5,344 bases of DNA from Methanoculleus sp. (GCA_028698765.1 JAQVVW010000128.1:1-5344), one strand, 5' to 3'. Numbered from the stretch's first letter, positions 1-5,127 are shown. Numbers and translations are program-made. The notes: generated by a model not told the origin, from the sequence alone.

Positions 1-129
1 AGCATCTGTCCCCAGGAGGTCTTCTCCTTCGATGAGGAGTGGCAACTCCGGGTGAAGTCTGAGCGCTGCGTCCTCTGCGGCAAGTGCATCCAGGCGTGCC
101 CGCACGGCGCTCTCTCGCAACAGGGATGA
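1..129 (+). CDS. C-terminal end of a two-[4Fe-4S] ferredoxin-type protein (partial)
   Basis: The reading frame is open from the window edge for 42 residues and stops at TGA 127-129; the start lies outside. The visible part begins with a CP pair (residues 3-4), which fits the fourth cysteine of one [4Fe-4S] cluster. It then has a full second motif, CxxCxxCxxxCP, at residues 23, 26, 29 and 33-34, ending in HGALS. This is the usual C-terminus of a bacterial-type 2[4Fe-4S] ferredoxin domain carrying electrons in the cytoplasm. The stop overlaps the start of the UPF0280 gene (ATGA), so the two are cotranslated. In methanogens a NIL-domain/ferredoxin protein works with COG1900 and COG2122 (UPF0280) proteins in sulfur incorporation into homocysteine. 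By that context this may be the ferredoxin end of such a NIL-Fd protein, but the NIL domain itself is outside the window, so another polyferredoxin is possible. Confidence 0.85.
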   Translation, partial: SICPQEVFSFDEEWQLRVKSERCVLCGKCIQACPHGALSQQG

Positions 130-842
130 TCCGGGAACATTTCGAGTACCGGCAGACGATCGCGACGATCCTCGCGGACGACCCCCGCCAGGTCGAGGCG
201 GCGAAATCCGGCATGCTGACCGCCCGGCAGGAGGTCGAGCGGCAGATTGCCATTGATCCCTATTTTTCCGCAACGTTCGAGCCGTATACCCCGAAGAACC
301 CTGCAAACGTCCCGGCGAGCATGGCCCGGGCGGCCACGGAGGCCGGAGTCGGGCCGATGGCGGCGGTGGCAGGCGCCATAGCCCGGGCAGGGGTGGAGGC
401 GATGGTCGAGGCCGGCGCAGCATTCGGCCTCGTCGACAACGGCGGGGATATCGCTCTCGTGAGCGAACGCGAGGTGAAGATCGGCATATATGCAGGCGCA
501 TCGCCCCTGAGCGGGCGTTTTGCGCTCCTGATCCCTCCAGGAGAGGGAGTCCTCGGCATCTGCACCTCGTCGGCGACGGTGGGGCCGTCGATCAGTTTCG
601 GCATCGCCGACGCCGTGACGGTCATCTCCCCCGACGTCGTCGCCGCGGACGCCTGGGCGACGGCGATCTGCAACCGAATCACGGTGGACGACACCTCCGT
701 CCTCGACGATCTTAGAGGGACGAAGATCTCGGGCGTGCTTGCCGTCATCGGCGACGCAGTGATCCGATGGGGGGACCTCCCGCCGATCGTCCGGGCAAGG
801 GTGGACGATCGGCTGATCACCGCCGGCAAACAACCGATCTAA
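126..842 (+). CDS. UPF0280 family protein (COG2122, ApbE-like fold)
   Basis: A 238-residue protein, a normal length for UPF0280. Recognisable blocks are GVGPMAAVAGAIA (74-86), DNGGDIAL (104-111), CTSSATVGPSISFGIAD (146-162) and AADAWATA (173-180). The DAxxT element at D175 and T179 and the DNGGD loop resemble the metal/flavin site of ApbE, the FMN transferase, to which this family is distantly related; flavin transfer itself is not shown. From memory, COG2122 members in Methanosarcina are implicated together with COG1900 and NIL-ferredoxin proteins in making homocysteine from aspartate semialdehyde with persulfide/sulfide sulfur. The overlapping ferredoxin gene upstream supports such a role here. 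I chose ATG 126 because it forms the ATGA overlap with the upstream stop and begins the conserved N-terminus (MIREHFEYRQT); an earlier in-frame ATG at 84 lies inside the ferredoxin gene. Its TAA stop overlaps the convergent gene's stop. Confidence 0.88.
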   Translation: MIREHFEYRQTIATILADDPRQVEAAKSGMLTARQEVERQIAIDPYFSATFEPYTPKNPANVPASMARAATEAGVGPMAAVAGAIARAGVEAMVEAGAAFGLVDNGGDIALVSEREVKIGIYAGASPLSGRFALLIPPGEGVLGICTSSATVGPSISFGIADAVTVISPDVVAADAWATAICNRITVDDTSVLDDLRGTKISGVLAVIGDAVIRWGDLPPIVRARVDDRLITAGKQPI

Positions 843-1231
843 AGACACTCCTCTATGTAGCGGGCAATCTTTGCGTACCCTTCCGGGCCGCTGAACCGTG
901 CGAACGTGCTCTCGCCGTCGGTGAGGAGGACGACGGGTTCCCCTTCTTCCATCGAGAAGAACACCTCGTAGATGTCAACCTCGTCGATGACGAGTCCTCG
1001 TGCGAGGTCGGAAGCGGCGTGGAGTTGCAGCCGCTCCATCGTCAACTCGTCCGGCGTCTCCCGGAAGTAGTAGTAAAAGACCTGGTAGGCATTGAGGAGG
1101 TCAGAGGAGAGCAGCGCCCTCCGGGTCTCTTCGTCAAGCGTATCCAGCATCTTCGCGAGAAGCTCGTCGTCATCGTCGCTCGCCTCAAAGAGGCTGTCGG
1201 CAAGTTCCGCCAGTTCTGCATAAGTGACCAT
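839..1231 (-). CDS. Small acidic protein of unknown function
   Basis: I do not recognise a family. The frame gives 130 residues from ATG 1231 to TAG at 839. The N-terminal third is very acidic (a DDDDE run at about 19-23, then DTLDEE) and looks helical. The middle holds an aromatic patch (YQVFYYYF, about 48-55). The end looks alpha/beta, with alternating hydrophobic stretches (VIDEVDIYEVFF, PVVLL, TFARF). There is no signal peptide, membrane segment or cysteine pattern, so a soluble cytoplasmic protein is likely. The frame stays open 73 codons further upstream, but that part is R/S/P-rich and lacks the gene's composition, so ATG 1231 is preferred; a GGTGG site lies about 10 bases before it. 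It is divergent from the winged-helix gene across a 133-base spacer and tail-to-tail with UPF0280. It could be a lineage-restricted protein of Methanomicrobiales. That it is coding is fairly sure from composition; its function is not known. Confidence 0.75.
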   Translation of the reverse strand: MVTYAELAELADSLFEASDDDDELLAKMLDTLDEETRRALLSSDLLNAYQVFYYYFRETPDELTMERLQLHAASDLARGLVIDEVDIYEVFFSMEEGEPVVLLTDGESTFARFSGPEGYAKIARYIEECL

Positions 1232-1242
1232 TGTTCGGTTCC

Positions 1243-1314
1243 CACCGTTCCTGTCTGTCGCCCCGCACCGTCTCAAGATCCGCCCGGAATACGGTCGGCA
1301 GAGCCGGAACGGTG
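1243..1314. repeat. Cluster of four ACCGT-core elements in the divergent spacer, possible operator
   Basis: The spacer between the acidic-protein gene and the winged-helix gene holds ACCGT at 1244-1248 and 1267-1271 and its complement ACGGT at 1291-1295 and 1309-1313. The outer pair extends to a perfect 9-base inverted repeat, CACCGTTCC (1243-1251) and GGAACGGTG (1306-1314). GCACCGT (1265-1271) also mirrors ACGGTGC (1309-1315). The arrangement is near symmetric. It may be a binding array for a regulator, possibly the adjacent winged-helix protein, or a stem in the leader of the minus-strand transcript. Function is inferred only. Confidence 0.4.
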
Positions 1315-1330
1315 CAGGCGGCGCATGAAT

Positions 1331-1338
1331 AACTATAT
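1331..1338 (+). promoter_or_regulatory. TATA box (box A) for the winged-helix/trm56/ATP-grasp operon
   Basis: AACTATAT stands out in an otherwise GC-rich spacer and is centred about 29 bases before GTG 1365. That is the archaeal TATA-to-start spacing, so transcription would begin at or next to the start codon and give a leaderless mRNA. Read on the other strand (GATATAGTTA), the same element could serve the divergent acidic-protein gene with a leader of about 75 bases. Confidence 0.5.
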
Positions 1339-1364
1339 CGGTCTCCCCGGAAAAAAGAATAGGT

Positions 1365-1646
1365 GTGCATGAGGAAGATCTGGACTGGGCCGTATATCGC
1401 CGGATTTCCGAAACCGGCGACAGTACGGTCGAAGACCTGGTAGCAGCCACCGGATTTGAACCCGGTGCGGTGACAGCGTCGCTTGAGCGTCTTGAACGCT
1501 ACCTTCTCATCAGGCGGTCGGGAGATGCAGTGCGCCTTCTCTCCATCCAGGAATCGCTGATCGAGTGCCAGTGCCGCCATACCAGAGAAGGCCTGCCGTT
1601 CGTCATCGAGAACGGGGTAATCCGGGCAAAAAGGAGCGAAAAATGA
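1365..1646 (+). CDS. Small winged helix-turn-helix protein, probable transcriptional regulator
   Basis: A 93-residue protein. Residues 5-60 fit a winged helix: a first helix (LDWAVYRRI), then [10 protein letters not shown] and [19 protein letters not shown] as the helix-turn-helix, and a short wing ([11 protein letters not shown]). This is the MarR/ArsR-like pattern of many small archaeal DNA-binding proteins. The C-terminal tail carries CQC (C68, C70) followed by RHT, and ends in a basic segment (IRAKRSEK). The two close cysteines could bind metal or sense redox state, but two are too few to claim a site. GTG 1365 is taken as start because a TATA box lies about 29 bases before it; the nearby ATG at 1369 is in another frame. 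It is the first gene of the operon and overlaps trm56 by ATGA. It could be autoregulatory through the spacer motifs upstream. The exact family is not recognised. Confidence 0.75.
   Translation: MHEEDLDWAVYRRISETGDSTVEDLVAATGFEPGAVTASLERLERYLLIRRSGDAVRLLSIQESLIECQCRHTREGLPFVIENGVIRAKRSEK
1631..1636 (+). promoter_or_regulatory. Ribosome binding site for trm56
   Basis: AAGGAG lies six bases before ATG 1643, inside the end of the winged-helix gene. Together with the ATGA overlap it fixes the trm56 start and indicates translational coupling. Confidence 0.65.
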
Positions 1647-2176
1647 GCGGCGCGCCCGAAGTAGCCGTGCTCCGGATAGGCCACCGGCCCGAACGCGATC
1701 AGCGGGTGACGACCCACGTCGGGCTCGCGGCGCGGGCGCTCGGCGCCCGGGGGATGTACCTCGCCGCAGACGATCCCGGTGTCGCCAGGAGCATAACGGA
1801 CGTGGCCTCCCGGTGGGGAGGAGACTTCTTCATCGAGAACGACGTGAAGTGGCGGCGGTGCATCCTGGACTGGAAAGCCGCCGGCGGCAGGGTCGCCCAC
1901 CTCACGATGTACGGGCTCCGGATGACCGACGTCATCGACGAGATCCGAACCCAGGAACGGGTTCTCGTCGTGGTGGGGGCGGAGAAGGTGCCGGGCGAAA
2001 TCTACGGGCTCGCCGACTACAACGTCTCGGTGACCACCCAGCCTCACTCCGAGATATCGAGCCTCGCCCTCTTCCTCGACCACCTCTACGAGGGGAAGGA
2101 ACTCAACCGGGAGTACCCGGACGCGAAGATCCGGATCGAGCCGGCAAAAGCAGGCAAGAAGACGGTGGAGCGGTGA
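1643..2176 (+). CDS. trm56: tRNA (cytidine(56)-2'-O)-methyltransferase
   Basis: A 177-residue protein that matches the archaeal Trm56 family along its whole length. The enzyme transfers a methyl group from S-adenosylmethionine to the 2'-OH of C56 in the T loop of tRNAs, stabilising the C56-G19 tertiary pair. Conserved blocks are [16 protein letters not shown] (11-26), RWGGDFFIE (57-65), HLTMYGL (86-92), VVGAEKVP (110-117), ADYNV (124-128) and [14 protein letters not shown] (133-146). The last blocks form the SPOUT-class trefoil-knot cofactor site. ATG 1643 follows a good AAGGAG and begins the conserved core within seven residues; the frame extends upstream to 1565 but only inside the winged-helix gene. 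It overlaps the genes on both sides by four bases. The tail after about 165 is basic (KAGKKTVER). The family assignment is secure. Confidence 0.97.
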   Translation: MSGAPEVAVLRIGHRPERDQRVTTHVGLAARALGARGMYLAADDPGVARSITDVASRWGGDFFIENDVKWRRCILDWKAAGGRVAHLTMYGLRMTDVIDEIRTQERVLVVVGAEKVPGEIYGLADYNVSVTTQPHSEISSLALFLDHLYEGKELNREYPDAKIRIEPAKAGKKTVER

Positions 2177-3249
2177 AGGGCCGGATTCTGGTTGCGGGAT
2201 TCGCCACGCGGCACGTGGCGCAGTCGGCCCACCGGGCGGGCTACACGGTCTATGCCGTCGACCACTTCTGCGACCAGGACCTCACCTGGTGCACGGAGGA
2301 GTGCCTTGGGTTCGACGACCTCGCCGAACTCCCGGGGAAGATCGCCGAACTCGCCGCCCGTCACCCGGTGGACGCGCTGGTCGTCGCCTCGGGCGCCGAG
2401 ACGATCGGGACGGCGGTCCCGCTCTGCGGCACGCCGCCCGCGAAGGTGGAGCGGTTCCTCGACAAACTGGAGATCCAGCGGTTCTTCGAGGGGCTGGATG
2501 TGCCGGTTCCGCCGCTTGCGGGGGAAGGTCATTACCCGGCGATGGTCAAGCCGCGCAGGGGAGCGGGGGGATGGAGGAACGCGGTCGTGAGAGCAGAGGA
2601 GGAACTCCGCCGGTGGGAGGAGGCCTGGCCGGACGTGCCGTATGTTGCACAGCAACTTGTTGACGGTATCGCATCAAGCGTCTCCTGCGTCGCGGACGGC
2701 CGGTGCGCGCGGGCAATCGCGGTCAACCGGCAGATCCTCAGGGGAGAGGGGGAGAGCGCACACGGGTTTGCCGGGTCGGTCACGCCGTTCTCCCACCCCC
2801 TTACCGGGGAGATGATCGCAGCGGCGGAACGGATTGCCGCCGCAAGCGGGTGCGTGGGCTCGATCGGGATCGATTTTGTTGCAGGAGAAAAGCCCTGGGC
2901 GATCGAGATCAATCCACGGTTCCAGGCCACGCTCGACACGGTCGAGATGGCGATCCAGAAGAGTGTCTTTGCCATGCACATGAACGCCTGCCGCGGGGTG
3001 ATCCCGGCGGCGATGCCTGCACCACAAGAGGTCGCCGTCCGGCGGATCCTCTTTGCCGAGCGGGACATGCGGCTTGACGCCGACCTCTCGGACCTTGCGC
3101 CCCACATCGCCGACATCCCCTGGCCTGGAACCGAGTTCGAGGAGGGGCACGCCGTCGTGAGCGTCTACGGCTGCGGCAAGACGGAAGAGGAGGCGTATGT
3201 CGACCTCGAGAGGAACACCGCGGCCGTCCGAAAACGGATCGGGAGATGA
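2173..3249 (+). CDS. ATP-grasp superfamily ligase, substrate unknown
   Basis: A 358-residue protein. An N-terminal Rossmann-like preATP-grasp domain starts [15 protein letters not shown] (5-19) and contains YAVDHF (27-32) and VVASGAET (70-77). The ATP-grasp core follows: lysine and glycine-rich loop KPRRGAGG (126-133), hinge region YVAQQLVDG (157-165), SSVSCVADG (168-176), and SIGIDFV (230-236) leading to EINPR (245-249), whose Glu and Asn normally bind the Mg-ATP. Such enzymes join a carboxylate to an amine or thiol through an acyl phosphate. It resembles the uncharacterised archaeal ATP-grasp group annotated as predicted carboligase (COG2232-like); methanofuran MfnD (tyramine-glutamate ligase) and PylC are only relatives by superfamily. 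The hinge has Gln-Gln where Gln-Glu is common. GTG 2173 gives a GTGA overlap with the trm56 stop; GGTGGAG just upstream is close to it, so coupling probably matters more than the site. The frame continues further upstream only as an R/G/P-rich shadow of trm56. Confidence 0.9.
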   Translation: MKGRILVAGFATRHVAQSAHRAGYTVYAVDHFCDQDLTWCTEECLGFDDLAELPGKIAELAARHPVDALVVASGAETIGTAVPLCGTPPAKVERFLDKLEIQRFFEGLDVPVPPLAGEGHYPAMVKPRRGAGGWRNAVVRAEEELRRWEEAWPDVPYVAQQLVDGIASSVSCVADGRCARAIAVNRQILRGEGESAHGFAGSVTPFSHPLTGEMIAAAERIAAASGCVGSIGIDFVAGEKPWAIEINPRFQATLDTVEMAIQKSVFAMHMNACRGVIPAAMPAPQEVAVRRILFAERDMRLDADLSDLAPHIADIPWPGTEFEEGHAVVSVYGCGKTEEEAYVDLERNTAAVRKRIGR

Positions 3250-3298
3250 GCCCGCCCCTCAAAGGCAGGGTAAGTAAATTAAAGGTTAAGAACAGAGT

Positions 3299-3309
3299 AT
3301 GGTAACCAT
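3299..3309. repeat. Short palindrome just upstream of the tfe TATA box
   Basis: ATGGT and ACCAT are inverted around a single central A, immediately followed by ATCGAT (3308-3313). The element lies about nine bases upstream of the TATA box, where a regulator could help or hinder TBP/TFB. It is short enough to be chance. Confidence 0.3.
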
Positions 3310-3317
3310 CGATGCAG

Positions 3318-3326
3318 CATATATAC
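3318..3326 (+). promoter_or_regulatory. TATA box (box A) for tfe
   Basis: CATATATAC is the best TATA element in the 114-base gap between the ATP-grasp and tfe genes. Initiation about 25 bases downstream falls near 3345-3350 and leaves a short leader that just includes the Shine-Dalgarno site. A second AT-rich stretch (TTATACGTTTAT, 3329-3340) lies too close to the start codon to be the main box. No U-rich terminator for the upstream operon is evident in the gap; AGTAAATTAAAGG near 3271-3283 is only AT-rich. Confidence 0.6.
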
Positions 3327-3349
3327 TCTTATACGTTTATTCTGTTACA

Positions 3350-3357
3350 GGAGAGAT
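3350..3357 (+). promoter_or_regulatory. Ribosome binding site for tfe
   Basis: GGAGAGAT with GGAG at 3350-3353 lies ten bases before ATG 3364. A TTG at 3358, two codons earlier in frame, would be only four bases from the site, so the ATG is preferred. Confidence 0.6.
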
Positions 3358-3363
3358 TTGACC

Positions 3364-3885
3364 ATGGTATCCGTCACTGAACTGTTGGACGATCCGGCAA
3401 TCAATGCCTATGTCCTGCGCATGATCGGAGAGGCGGGAATCGAACTTCTCAGGCGGTTCCCTGAAGATGGTGAGCACAGTGACGAGGAACTTGCCGAGAT
3501 GACCGGGGTCAACCTCAACACCGTCCGCCATACCCTTTACACGCTCTACGAGCGGCGCCTTGCCGAGTACCGGCGGCTGAAGAACTCCGAGACCGGATGG
3601 CTCACCTACCTCTGGCACCTCCGCCTCGACCGTATCCACGACGTGCTTGAGGAGCAGGTTCGCGATGCCCTTGAGCACCTCGACACCAGGCTTGCCTACG
3701 AGGAGAAGAACGACTTTTACATGTGCAAGAACTGCAGCGTCATCTACACCTTCACGGACGCGGCGAACTGGAACTTCGAGTGTCCGAACTGCGAGCAGAT
3801 GCTCGAACATTTCGACAACGAACTCATCGCCGTCGCTCTCAGGAAGAGAATCGACAGGATCAAGGAGAGCCTCGGGAGTGCGTGA
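3364..3885 (+). CDS. tfe: Transcription factor E (TFE, TFIIE-alpha homologue)
   Basis: A 173-residue protein of normal TFE length. TFE joins TBP, TFB and RNA polymerase at archaeal promoters and helps open the DNA and stabilise the complex. The N-terminal winged helix covers about residues 3-85, with the turn in [20 protein letters not shown] (40-59). A charged linker helix (about 88-115, [18 protein letters not shown]) leads to a zinc ribbon with C121-x2-C124 and C140-x2-C143 (CKNC and CPNC). All four zinc ligands are present. A final basic/acidic helix (158-170) closes the protein. It has its own TATA promoter and Shine-Dalgarno site, unlike the leaderless genes nearby, and overlaps the HD gene by eight bases. 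ATG 3364 is chosen over TTG 3358 on Shine-Dalgarno spacing. The assignment is secure. Confidence 0.97.
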   Translation: MVSVTELLDDPAINAYVLRMIGEAGIELLRRFPEDGEHSDEELAEMTGVNLNTVRHTLYTLYERRLAEYRRLKNSETGWLTYLWHLRLDRIHDVLEEQVRDALEHLDTRLAYEEKNDFYMCKNCSVIYTFTDAANWNFECPNCEQMLEHFDNELIAVALRKRIDRIKESLGSA

Positions 3886-4363
3886 AGGAGACTGCATCGA
3901 TCTTCTCAGGCGGGCGCGGTGTTCCGACGGGGTCATCGCGCACTGCCGGGCGGTGCGCGACCTTGCGCTCACCTACGCGTCCGATCCCCTTGTTGACCGC
4001 GACCTGGTCGAGACCGGCGCCCTCCTCCACGATATCGGTCGGGGAGTGACGCACGACCTCTGCCACGCCGAAGCGGGCGGCGAGATATGCCGGTCGTTCG
4101 GCCTCGACGAGGCGGTCGCCGCCATCGTCGAGCGGCACATCGGGGCCGGACTGACGGCCGACGAGTCTTCGCTGCTCCGTCTCGTCCCGCGCGACTGCAT
4201 GCCCCGCACGCTCGAAGAGAAGATCGTCGCCCACGCGGATAACCTGGTGAAGGGAACCCGCGTCATCGCGCTCGAAGAGCGGTTGCAACGTGCAGTCGCC
4301 CTCCCGCGAAGGCAGAGGAAGCGGATCTGCCGGCTCGGACAGGAGATGGAACTTTTCAGATAA
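3878..4363 (+). CDS. HD-domain phosphohydrolase-like protein (TIGR00295-type)
   Basis: A 161-residue protein with the complete HD signature: H22 (in IAHCRAV), H51-D52 (LLHDIGRG), H87 (VERHIGAG) and D121 (AHADN). These residues normally hold one or two metal ions in hydrolases that act on phosphate esters or nucleotides. Its size and the [22 protein letters not shown] block match the archaeal TIGR00295 group, whose substrate is, to my knowledge, undefined. GTG 3878 lies ten bases after a GGAG (3864-3867) within tfe and gives an eight-base overlap with the tfe stop, so translation is coupled. Another GTG at 3882 is out of frame. The C-terminus is basic ([14 protein letters not shown], 142-155), which could contact nucleic acid. 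The end overlaps the convergent ACT-domain gene by eight bases. The HD fold is certain; a link to transcription or tRNA metabolism is only suggested by the neighbours. Confidence 0.9.
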   Translation: MREGDCIDLLRRARCSDGVIAHCRAVRDLALTYASDPLVDRDLVETGALLHDIGRGVTHDLCHAEAGGEICRSFGLDEAVAAIVERHIGAGLTADESSLLRLVPRDCMPRTLEEKIVAHADNLVKGTRVIALEERLQRAVALPRRQRKRICRLGQEMELFR

Positions 4364-4859
4364 CCAGCTGTTTTACCTGCGGAAGAGCCCGCATCTCCTC
4401 GTAGACCGAAGCCGGGATCCGCGGTTCGTCGACGATCATCACGAGTCTGGGCGCCTCTGCGAGGTAGGGGTCGGTGACGAAGATCTGGCGGATGGAGAGA
4501 TTGTGCCCGACGAGGACTTCGACCGCCGCGCCGACTATCCCTTTCTGTTGCGCGTCCTTCGGGTAGAGCGTGATGACCGAGAGGCCGAGGGCCTCGGCGA
4601 CCCGGGTGAGATCGGGGGCGGCGCGCATACGGATGAAGACCTCGCGCAGCTCGGGGTTATCGAGGATGCGGCGGGCGGTGGCGTCGACGACTCTCCGGTC
4701 GGTCTCGATCGCCCTGCCGATGTGCGTCGCGGGGATCTCGATGCCGTTGCAGACGATGCGCCCCTCTTCGTTGATGCCGAACCCGTTCTCCAGCAGAAAA
4801 CGGACAACCCTGCCCTGGGACGGCGAATCGGCAAACTCCCGTGAGATGTCAGCCCACAT
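4356..4859 (-). CDS. HTH and ACT domain regulator (COG2150-like, amino-acid metabolism)
   Basis: A 167-residue protein. Residues 10-70 look like an N-terminal helix-turn-helix module (SQGRVVRFLLENGFGI, then IPATHIGRAIETDRRVVDATARRIL). Residues about 92-167 form an ACT-like domain: GLSVITLYP, DAQQKGIVGAAVEVLVGHNLSIRQIFV, and the closing strand RLVMIVD before a last helix and strand (VKQLVI). ACT domains bind amino acids, so the protein probably adjusts transcription to amino-acid supply; it matches archaeal proteins annotated as regulator of amino acid metabolism with an ACT domain (COG2150). The ligand is unknown. ATG 4859 begins the family-like start MWADISREFADSPSQ. The frame continues 64 codons upstream, but that part is P/R/G-rich spacer translation. 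No Shine-Dalgarno site precedes the ATG, and a TATA box sits about 26 bases upstream, so the mRNA is probably leaderless. The gene is convergent with the HD gene. Confidence 0.88.
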   Translation of the reverse strand: MWADISREFADSPSQGRVVRFLLENGFGINEEGRIVCNGIEIPATHIGRAIETDRRVVDATARRILDNPELREVFIRMRAAPDLTRVAEALGLSVITLYPKDAQQKGIVGAAVEVLVGHNLSIRQIFVTDPYLAEAPRLVMIVDEPRIPASVYEEMRALPQVKQLVI

Positions 4860-4881
4860 GCGGGATCGTTGGATCCGGGCG

Positions 4882-4889
4882 CATAAATA
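4882..4889 (-). promoter_or_regulatory. TATA box for the HTH-ACT gene, leaderless start
   Basis: On the minus strand this reads TATTTATG, an AT island in a GC-rich spacer, centred about 26 bases upstream of ATG 4859. That spacing puts the transcription start on or next to the A of the ATG, and no Shine-Dalgarno-like sequence precedes the codon. Both facts support a leaderless mRNA and this choice of start. Confidence 0.6.
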
Positions 4890-4943
4890 CACATCGAAGG
4901 CGGTTCCGGGGCGCTGGGGTACAGGTATCGCAGGAGGGATCCG

Positions 4944-4985
4944 CCCGGGAAACGGCTCCCTGCCCCGCGCCCGCGGGAGCCCGGG
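4944..4985. repeat. GC-rich dyad in the spacer between the ACT gene and tRNA-Leu
   Basis: GGCTCCC (4954-4960) and GGGAGCC (4975-4981) form a perfect 7-base stem around a 14-base C-rich loop. The hexamer CCCGGG flanks this on both sides (4944-4949 and 4980-4985), allowing an outer CCCG/CGGG extension past a small bulge. The loop side also contains the palindrome CCCGCGGG (4970-4977). There is no T tract, so it is not a typical terminator. It may be a structured RNA element, a protein site, or GC-rich spacer without a role. I see no credible gene in the 178-base spacer 4860-5037. Confidence 0.45.
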
Positions 4986-4998
4986 TCCCGGTGGAGCA

Positions 4999-5006
4999 AG
5001 ATATTT
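4999..5006 (+). promoter_or_regulatory. Probable TATA box for tRNA-Leu
   Basis: AGATATTT is centred about 35 bases before the mature tRNA 5' end, so initiation near 5029-5031 would leave a 7-9 base leader for RNase P to remove. A second AT stretch (GTATAAGA, 5023-5030) is only about 12 bases from the tRNA and too close to be the box. Confidence 0.45.
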
Positions 5007-5037
5007 CTGGTTGCAGCGCATTGTATAAGAAGAACAG

Positions 5038-5122
5038 GCGAGGGTTGCCAAGCCAGGTCAAAGGCGCCAGGTTGAGGGCCTGGTCTCGTAGGAGTTCGTG
5101 AGTTCGAATCTCACCCCTCGCA
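5038..5122 (+). tRNA. tRNA-Leu (anticodon GAG)
   Basis: The full cloverleaf can be drawn. The acceptor stem GCGAGGG (5038-5044) pairs with CCCTCGC (5115-5121), followed by discriminator A 5122. The D stem is GCC/GGC (5047-5049/5063-5065), with the G18-G19 pair at 5056-5057. The anticodon stem CCAGG/CCTGG (5067-5071/5079-5083) encloses loop TTGAGGG, with GAG at 5074-5076, reading the leucine codon CUC (and CUU by wobble). A long class II variable arm (5084-5097) has stem CTC/GAG, as expected for leucine. The T stem GTGAG/CTCAC (5098-5102/5110-5114) encloses TTCGAAT, with C56 at 5105, the position methylated by Trm56. The 85 bases have no intron, and CCA is not encoded, so it must be added enzymatically. 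Confidence 0.97.
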
Positions 5123-5127
5123 TTCGG

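Noticed and set aside
1232..1450. 73-residue N-terminal extension of the acidic protein
   Set aside because: It is basic and S/R/P-rich, unlike the acidic body, and would overlap the winged-helix gene and its promoter; ATG 1231 has a GGTGG site upstream.
2161..2300. Possible frameshift at the trm56/ATP-grasp junction, since one open frame runs from 1813 to 3249
   Set aside because: Trm56 is complete to its normal end in its own frame, and the ATP-grasp starts cleanly at GTG 2173; the 120 upstream codons are an out-of-frame reading of trm56.
2532..3116. Long antisense frame (194 codons) opposite the ATP-grasp gene, and similar long frames opposite the other genes
   Set aside because: The translations are S/R/A/P-rich without motifs, as expected from the opposite strand of GC-rich coding sequence, while the plus-strand ATP-grasp motifs are complete.
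4290..4844. Plus-strand frame of 184 codons running through the HTH-ACT gene
   Set aside because: It is D/R/G-rich without family features and is antisense to a clear ACT-domain protein.
4860..5051. 64-residue N-terminal extension of the HTH-ACT protein
   Set aside because: The added part is P/R/G-rich, runs through the GC dyad, a TATA box and into the tRNA gene, and the family-like N-terminus starts at ATG 4859.
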